A DNA stretch of 11,250 bases from an uncultured Rivibacter sp. (GTDB lineage: Bacteria; Pseudomonadota; Gammaproteobacteria; Burkholderiales; Burkholderiaceae), in the NCBI GenBank assembly GCA_946481025.1, contig CAMLNA010000134.1, forward strand, positions 1 to 11,250. The letters run 5' to 3'. The position numbers and the translations under genes are program-made. Under the pieces are notes generated by a model. That model was not told the DNA's origin. It did no database searches and worked only from the letters and a program-made list of their open reading frames with translations. Positions 6,725 through 11,250 of the stretch are shown one piece after another; the first letter of the stretch is position 1, and the number at the start of each line of letters is the position of its first letter.

Positions 6725-8734
6725 TCACCGCCGCACCCACAGCCCGACCGGCATGCCGGCGACGTTGCCGAAACCATGCCATGCATAGCTGTCGCCGATG
6801 TCGTTCTGCAGCCGGCTCCACGCCTCGCGGTTGTGCGCGTCGCGCACTGTCCACACGATATAGCGCACGTCACGCGCCAGCAGCCATTTGCGTGCATCGG
6901 GCAGGTTGCCCGCATACAGCGCCACGATGGCATCGCGGGTGAGCCAGACGTCGGGCACGTCGCCATGCCAGGTGACCAGGTGCATCGGCCAGCCCAGCAG
7001 TACCGGCTTGGCGGCAAAGGCGGCGTAGATGCCGCTGTCGCTGTAGGCGCCGTCGTAGATGTTCTCGAGCACGATGCCCGGAGGCGCACCCGCGAGGTAG
7101 CGGAACATGTCGCGCACCACCGGCTCGCGGGTGTAGACGCCGGCGCCGTGCAACTGGCCGCGGTCGGCCTGGCCGGTGTGCCTGAAGTAGCTCACCACGT
7201 CTGCTGCATAGAGGCAGGTGACCGCCAGCGACAGGCCTGTGATCCAGCGCGCCCAACGCAAAGGCGAACCGAGCAGCAGGCTGCCCAGTGCGATGACGCA
7301 GGCGGTCCACAGCCAGCCCCACCACTTCATGACGGAATTGGTGCGCTCGTACTTGCCGCCCGATGGGTCGTCGACGTGGATCATCTCGGTGGCGAACAGC
7401 AGCAGGCCGAGGAAGAGCGTGAAGTACAGGGTGATGCCGCGCCATTCCCGCTTCACCAGACTCGCCGCCAGCCCGAGAACGATCATGACCAGCATCGGCC
7501 AGTGCAGCGCCAGGAACTGCGCCATCGGGGTGTGGTCGATGGCCTGCACCAGCTTCATGGCGGTGGGCTGCGACTTGGCGGCGAAGGCGGTGAGGAAGGG
7601 ATAGATCAGCACCGCGGCGCCCAGGCCGCCGCCAATGACGGCGGGCCAGTCGGCCCGTGGGTGCACGGGTGCGGCGGTATCCGCCGGCGGCTTGCGGCTG
7701 CGCCAGGTCATCCATCCCGCCACCAGCAGGGCCTGCAGCGGGAACACCCAGGTGTTGGTGGCGATGGTGAGCGGCACCGTGGCGCCGAGCAGCACCGTGT
7801 TGAGTCGCACCGAACCCAGCCCGCGCTCGACCAGGGCAATCAGTGCCAGCGCGAGTGCCAGCAGGAAGAAGCCGCCGAGCGGCGGGTGATAGTCGCCCAC
7901 GTAGTACTGGTAGCCGAAACCCTCCATCGGCAGCTCGCGGCGCTCGAAGCCCGGTGGCACGGGCGGCAGGAAGACGTCGCGCCAGAACGGGTCGCTGGTG
8001 AACTGATGGTCGTACAGGCCCACGAAACGGGCGCTGCCCATCATGTGCGCGTTGGCATCGACGTGCCGATCGCCTTCGACGAGATGCACGAAAGGCGTGG
8101 CGCCAGTGCCGCCGATCACGAAGCTGGCCACCAGCAGCCATTGCCATGCACGCCTGGCGATGAAGCGGCCGGCGAAGTCCCACACCAGCGCGGCGGTGAG
8201 GCCGGTGAGCAGCGGCATCGCGAGGTTGTAGGTGAGTCCGGGCGAGAGATCGAACAGGCGCCCGAGCAGGCCCGCGGCGTAGTGCTGGAAGGCGTAGTAG
8301 AAGTCGAAGCTGCGCGGCGGGTACCAGTTGTCCAGCGGCGGCAAGGTGCTGCCCGACAGGTAGTTGCCGATGAAGTAGAGGTCGGTGACCCGTTCGGAGC
8401 TCGGGTAGATGGAGGGGAAGCACCACTTCCACAGGAGCCCGTAGCCCACCAGCAGCCAGAACACCGACTCGGCCTTCAGGAAGCCGGCTTCCCCGAGGCG
8501 CTTGCGGTCGGCCGCGAGCAGCACCACCGACGCAAGGCCCGTCAGCGGCCACAGCAGGGTCAGCCGGCCGAAGCCCTGGAAGTGCTCGATGAAATAGCCG
8601 GCCAGCGCGATGCCCAGCACGCCGACGGCGCGGGCCACGTGGAACGACGGGATCCAGCGCGACAGCAGTGCGCTCACGGCCGCAAAGTGCACCAGCACGA
8701 GGGCCAGGGTCAGCAGGTAGTAGATGGCAGTCAT
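6725..8734 (-). CDS. DUF2298 (YYY)-family polytopic membrane protein, downstream copy
   Basis: 669 residues, about 13-14 predicted membrane helices, and a C-terminal soluble part from about 520. I assign it to the DUF2298/Chlor_Arch_YYY family from pattern memory. A first outer loop has SSERVTDLYFIGNYL (112-126; E114, D118) and the tyrosine-rich FDFYYAFQHY (143-152). GDYHPPLGGF lies at 280-289, VDDPSGGKYERTNSVMKWW at 454-472, and GWPMH (581-585) with RYIVW (624-628) in the tail. The family has no firmly known reaction. Its layout, with an acidic first periplasmic loop and many helices, resembles GT-C glycosyltransferases that use lipid-linked sugars. The GtrB-like gene 19 nt downstream fits that reading. 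Its ATG overlaps the stop of the upstream paralogue (ATGA), with no clear Shine-Dalgarno. Function as a transferase is inference; transport or polymer handling remain possible. Confidence 0.85.
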   Translation of the reverse strand: MTAIYYLLTLALVLVHFAAVSALLSRWIPSFHVARAVGVLGIALAGYFIEHFQGFGRLTLLWPLTGLASVVLLAADRKRLGEAGFLKAESVFWLLVGYGLLWKWCFPSIYPSSERVTDLYFIGNYLSGSTLPPLDNWYPPRSFDFYYAFQHYAAGLLGRLFDLSPGLTYNLAMPLLTGLTAALVWDFAGRFIARRAWQWLLVASFVIGGTGATPFVHLVEGDRHVDANAHMMGSARFVGLYDHQFTSDPFWRDVFLPPVPPGFERRELPMEGFGYQYYVGDYHPPLGGFFLLALALALIALVERGLGSVRLNTVLLGATVPLTIATNTWVFPLQALLVAGWMTWRSRKPPADTAAPVHPRADWPAVIGGGLGAAVLIYPFLTAFAAKSQPTAMKLVQAIDHTPMAQFLALHWPMLVMIVLGLAASLVKREWRGITLYFTLFLGLLLFATEMIHVDDPSGGKYERTNSVMKWWGWLWTACVIALGSLLLGSPLRWARWITGLSLAVTCLYAADVVSYFRHTGQADRGQLHGAGVYTREPVVRDMFRYLAGAPPGIVLENIYDGAYSDSGIYAAFAAKPVLLGWPMHLVTWHGDVPDVWLTRDAIVALYAGNLPDARKWLLARDVRYIVWTVRDAHNREAWSRLQNDIGDSYAWHGFGNVAGMPVGLWVRR

Positions 8735-10704
8735 GACGGCAGGCGCTTGAACACGCCGAATTCTTCAGCGCCGTTGGACCACAGCGGGATCCAGGCGTAG
8801 TCGTTGGCCAGTTGTTGCTTCAGCTGTGCCAGGGCCTGAGGCCCGGGGCCGGCGTCGAAGCGGCTCCAGACGACGTACTCCACCCCCAGCCCCTTGAGCC
8901 AGGCCGCGGCATCGGGCCGCTGCCCCTGGTAGAGCTCGCGAATGCGCTGGGTGCGCTCGGCGATGAAGGCCGGGTTGCCGCGCCACTGGGCCACGTGCTC
9001 GGGCCAGCCGGCCACCGACGGGTGGCCCGCATGCAGCGCAAAGGCCGAAGACGGACTGTAGGCACCGCGCTCCACGCTTTCGAGCACGAGCCCCTGGGGC
9101 GCGGCGCGCAACCAGTTGAGGATGGCCCGGTGCGCGCTGTCGCTGCGCAGCCAGCCGTCGCCCTGCAGGCGTCCGGCGTGCGGCCGCGGCGTGTGCTTCC
9201 AGTAGTTCGCCTGGGGCAGCAGGTAGAGCGAGACCGCCAGCAGCGGCACGGCGGCCAGCCAGCGCCGCCAGCGCTGCGGCGCCGACAGTTGTAGGGCGCC
9301 CAGCCACACCAGGGCTGCAGGGTAGAGCCAGGACCACCACTTGAGCACCGTGTTGAAGCGCTGGAAGCGGCCGCCGTTCGGGTCGTCCACCGTGACGAGT
9401 TCGCTCAGCAGCCACAGCGCCAGGACGCCGCAGGCCGACCACCAGGCGAGGCGCTGCCGGGGGCCCTGCAGCAGCGCGAGCACCACCAGCCACAGCACCG
9501 GCCACCAGATCGCAAGGCCCTGCCGCCAGGGAGTGTGGTCGAACGTGTCGGTGGCGAGCAGCGGCGTCCCCAGGGCGTTCGGGGCGAAGCGCGACAGGAA
9601 GGGGTAGAGCAGGAGGGCCGTGAGCACGGCGCCGGCCGTGAGCCAGGGTGGATGCAACGGCTGGCGCCCCCGCCAGCGGTAGGCGGCCCACCCGGCGATC
9701 AGCAGCACCTGCATGGGCAGGATCCATGTGTTGACGGCCAGCGGCAGCAGCAGCGTGGCGCCGAGCCAGGCAAACAGCGGGCGGGTGTCCTCGTCTTCCT
9801 GCGGTGGCCGCTCGATGCGCGCCAGCAGCGCCAGCGTGAAGAACAGCAGCACGAAGCCGCCGATCGGCGGGTGCACGTCACCCAGGTACAGGAGGTAGGA
9901 GGGCGTTTCCAGCGGCAGGTCGCGCGGCTCGAAGCCCGGGGGGCCGTCCTTCGGAAAGAGCGCCTGCCCCAGCGGCGTGGTCAGTTGCTGGTCGTAAAGG
10001 CCGGCCAGGCGCGTGTTGGCCCACATCTGGGCCGTCGGGTCGCCCGGGTAGAGCACCATCAGCAGTGGTGCGATGCCGGTGCCGCCGGCCACCAGCGCGG
10101 TCACCAGCAGCATCCTCGGGGCAGTCTTGTGCAGCCAGCGGCTCGCCACGCTCCAGCCGAGGCTGCCCAGGAGGCCGAAGACCACGGCTTCGCCCAGGTT
10201 CATGGCCAGCCCGGCGCTCACCCCGAACCAGCGTCCCAGCAGCGCCACCGCGTAATGCAGGAAGCCGTAGTAGACGTCGAAGCGGTAGCCGGGCAGCCAG
10301 CGGTCGGGCGGCGGCAGCGTGTCGCCGGCCAGGTAGTTGCTGATGAAGTACAGGTCGGTCAGGTGCTCCGAATTCGCATCGATGTTCGGGTAGCCCCAGC
10401 GCCAGCCGAAGGCGAAGAGCAGCGGCAGCACGAAGGGCCATTCGGCCCTGAGGTACTCGGCGTCCCACAGCCGGCGTCCCAGCAGGGCCAGGGCCGCCAG
10501 CGTGGTGAGCGGCCACAGGGCCTTGAGCGACCCGAGCCCGGCGAAGTGCTCGATGAAGAACAGCGGCAGGCACACCGCCAGCACGCCTGCGGCGCGGGCG
10601 ATCTGGCGGTCGGCCGACGGCAGGCAGCGCTCGACCAGGCAGGCCAGGCCGGCGAAGTTGACGAGCAGGATCGCCAGCGCAAGGGCGAGGTGAATGGCAT
10701 TCAA
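8731..10704 (-). CDS. DUF2298 (YYY)-family polytopic membrane protein, upstream copy
   Basis: 657 residues from a TTG start, first gene of the operon, and a paralogue of the next gene. Shared blocks are [15 protein letters not shown] (111-125; E113, D117), [10 protein letters not shown] (142-151), GLYDQQ (235-240), [12 protein letters not shown] (255-266), [10 protein letters not shown] (275-284), [19 protein letters not shown] (439-457) and GWPEH (566-570). About 13-14 membrane helices precede a C-terminal soluble part. Start choice: the frame reaches a TTG at 10743, but the TTG at 10704 gives [12 protein letters not shown], which aligns residue for residue with [12 protein letters not shown] at the start of the paralogue, and AAGGGA lies just upstream. 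No in-frame ATG exists near there; the nearby ATG at 10700 is in another frame. Role as for its partner: possibly GT-C-like transfer of a lipid-linked sugar in the periplasm, by inference only. Confidence 0.85.
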   Translation of the reverse strand: MNAIHLALALAILLVNFAGLACLVERCLPSADRQIARAAGVLAVCLPLFFIEHFAGLGSLKALWPLTTLAALALLGRRLWDAEYLRAEWPFVLPLLFAFGWRWGYPNIDANSEHLTDLYFISNYLAGDTLPPPDRWLPGYRFDVYYGFLHYAVALLGRWFGVSAGLAMNLGEAVVFGLLGSLGWSVASRWLHKTAPRMLLVTALVAGGTGIAPLLMVLYPGDPTAQMWANTRLAGLYDQQLTTPLGQALFPKDGPPGFEPRDLPLETPSYLLYLGDVHPPIGGFVLLFFTLALLARIERPPQEDEDTRPLFAWLGATLLLPLAVNTWILPMQVLLIAGWAAYRWRGRQPLHPPWLTAGAVLTALLLYPFLSRFAPNALGTPLLATDTFDHTPWRQGLAIWWPVLWLVVLALLQGPRQRLAWWSACGVLALWLLSELVTVDDPNGGRFQRFNTVLKWWSWLYPAALVWLGALQLSAPQRWRRWLAAVPLLAVSLYLLPQANYWKHTPRPHAGRLQGDGWLRSDSAHRAILNWLRAAPQGLVLESVERGAYSPSSAFALHAGHPSVAGWPEHVAQWRGNPAFIAERTQRIRELYQGQRPDAAAWLKGLGVEYVVWSRFDAGPGPQALAQLKQQLANDYAWIPLWSNGAEEFGVFKRLPS

Positions 10705-10880
10705 GAGGGATCCCTTTTTTGCGGGCTCTTGGCGGCCCGGCAACAGGCGCGATTCTGTCGCGTCGCGGTGGCCTCAGCGAGGCGGCCTTGCCGATGCGGC
10801 CCCTCGATACTCCTGCTAGCCGTGTGCGGCGTTCTGCTGTACACGTGCGCCTCACTCACTCCCACTCAGGAGCTCACCTC
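10705..10880. other. Divergent intergenic region between the glycosylation operon and ppk2
   Basis: This 176-nt stretch must hold promoters for both directions. I could not find a convincing -35/-10 pair on either strand. Visible structures are a small hairpin GCCTC-AGC-GAGGC (10771-10783), a perfect palindrome AGGGATCCCT (10706-10715) beside the TTG start of the minus-strand operon, and a short ACTC-rich run (about 10851-10868) before the ppk2 ribosome site. No SOS box or recognisable riboswitch is seen. Confidence 0.5.
10868..10872 (+). promoter_or_regulatory. Shine-Dalgarno of ppk2
   Basis: AGGAG, 8 nt before the GTG start at 10881. It supports GTG as the initiation codon. Confidence 0.7.
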
Positions 10881-11250
10881 GTGGCGAAGAAGAAGGACCG
10901 GGAAGAAAAGGCGAACGGCAAGCTTGACAAGGAAACCTACCAGGAGCAGCTCGAAGCGCTGCAACTCGAACTCGACGGCGTGGCTCGCTGGCTGCAGCAC
11001 ACCGGCAAGCGCCTGCTCGTGCTCATCGAGGGGCGCGACACCGCCGGCAAGGGCGGCGTGATCGGCGCGATCAGCGAACGGCTCAATCCGCGCCAGTGCC
11101 ATGTGGTGGCCCTGCCCAAGCCGGGCGACCGCGAGCGCAGCCAGTGGTACTTCCAGCGCTACGTGGCGCACCTGCCGGGCGCCGGCGAGATCGCGCTGTT
11201 CGACCGCAGCTGGTACAACCGCGCCGGCGTCGAGAAGGTGATGGGCTTTT
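10881..11250 (+). CDS. ppk2: Polyphosphate kinase 2 (PPK2), 5' part
   Basis: PPK2 transfers phosphate between polyphosphate and nucleotides in the cytoplasm, commonly favouring nucleoside diphosphate phosphorylation at the expense of polyphosphate. The visible 123 residues start at GTG with AGGAG 8 nt upstream. After a charged, lysine-rich N-terminus, the P-loop is [10 protein letters not shown] (50-59), followed by ISERLNPR, the PPK2 block [17 protein letters not shown] (78-94) and the Walker B-like [17 protein letters not shown] (107-123). The spacing and the [10 protein letters not shown] sequence fit one-domain class I PPK2. The gene is cut by the window edge, so about half to three fifths is missing and the lid motif cannot be checked. 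It is divergent from the glycosylation operon and nothing suggests a shared function. Confidence 0.95.
   Translation, partial: MAKKKDREEKANGKLDKETYQEQLEALQLELDGVARWLQHTGKRLLVLIEGRDTAGKGGVIGAISERLNPRQCHVVALPKPGDRERSQWYFQRYVAHLPGAGEIALFDRSWYNRAGVEKVMGF

Noticed and set aside
6706..7089. Upstream extension of the GT2 frame
   Set aside because: The added residues are Cys/Arg/Ser/Thr-rich shadow of the DUF2298 gene on the same strand in another frame; GGAGGAG before the ATG at 6705 and the family N-terminus settle the start.
6776..8800. 674-codon plus-strand frame opposite the downstream DUF2298 gene
   Set aside because: Hydrophobic codons of the membrane protein read in reverse give a His/Gln/Glu-rich string; the minus-strand product aligns with its paralogue, so that strand is the real one.
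10706..10720. AGGGATCCCT followed by six Ts on the plus strand, resembling a terminator
   Set aside because: The palindrome has no loop, so it cannot form a usable hairpin, and nothing transcribed on the plus strand ends there. The T-run is the complement of the purine-rich ribosome site of the minus-strand gene.
9535..11061. 508-codon plus-strand frame over the upstream DUF2298 gene, the intergenic region and the start of ppk2
   Set aside because: It crosses the divergent intergenic region and overlaps ppk2 in a different frame. It has no motif and conflicts with two recognisable genes.
1..11250. Mobile elements, CRISPR arrays, tRNA or rRNA genes
   Set aside because: I saw no transposase, no spaced direct repeats, no attachment-site-like duplications and no structural RNA pattern. 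Composition looks even across the window, giving no sign of recent insertion.

Overview
The window is GC-rich (by eye about two thirds G+C) and almost fully coding, with very long open frames antisense to the real genes. Gene content, an E. coli-type LexA operator (CTGT-N8-ACAG) and the protein style point to a betaproteobacterium, probably of the Burkholderiales. That placement is inference; there is no rRNA or marker gene here to settle it.

Region 1 (1-5257, minus strand) is the damage-inducible mutagenesis cassette imuA-imuB-dnaE2. A near-consensus SOS box (5242-5257) lies just upstream of imuA. imuA and imuB overlap by 41 nt, imuB and dnaE2 by 4 nt (ATGA). dnaE2 runs off the left edge with 962 codons visible and an open frame. 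LexA cleavage should release all three together: ImuB is the inactive Y-family adaptor, DnaE2 the error-prone polymerase, ImuA the RecA-like accessory partner.

Region 2 (5303-10704, minus strand) is a tight four-gene operon of membrane glycosylation type. In transcription order it holds two tandem, paralogous polytopic membrane proteins of about 660 residues that I assign to the DUF2298 (YYY) family, then a GtrB/DPM1-like polyprenyl-phosphate glycosyltransferase, then a GtrA-family small membrane protein. The junctions are a 4-nt ATGA overlap, a 19-nt gap carrying a strong Shine-Dalgarno, and a 2-nt gap. The logic resembles the gtrA-gtrB-gtrX three-component systems, where a sugar is loaded on undecaprenyl phosphate, flipped, and transferred in the periplasm. 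Here the usual serotype transferase is replaced by a pair of DUF2298 proteins. I regard this as the most interesting part of the window.

Region 3 (10705-11250): a 176-nt divergent intergenic region separates the operon from a plus-strand ppk2 gene (polyphosphate kinase 2), which runs off the right edge after 123 codons.

I see no rRNA, tRNA, CRISPR array, insertion sequence or convincing intrinsic terminator. No gap between genes exceeds 176 nt.
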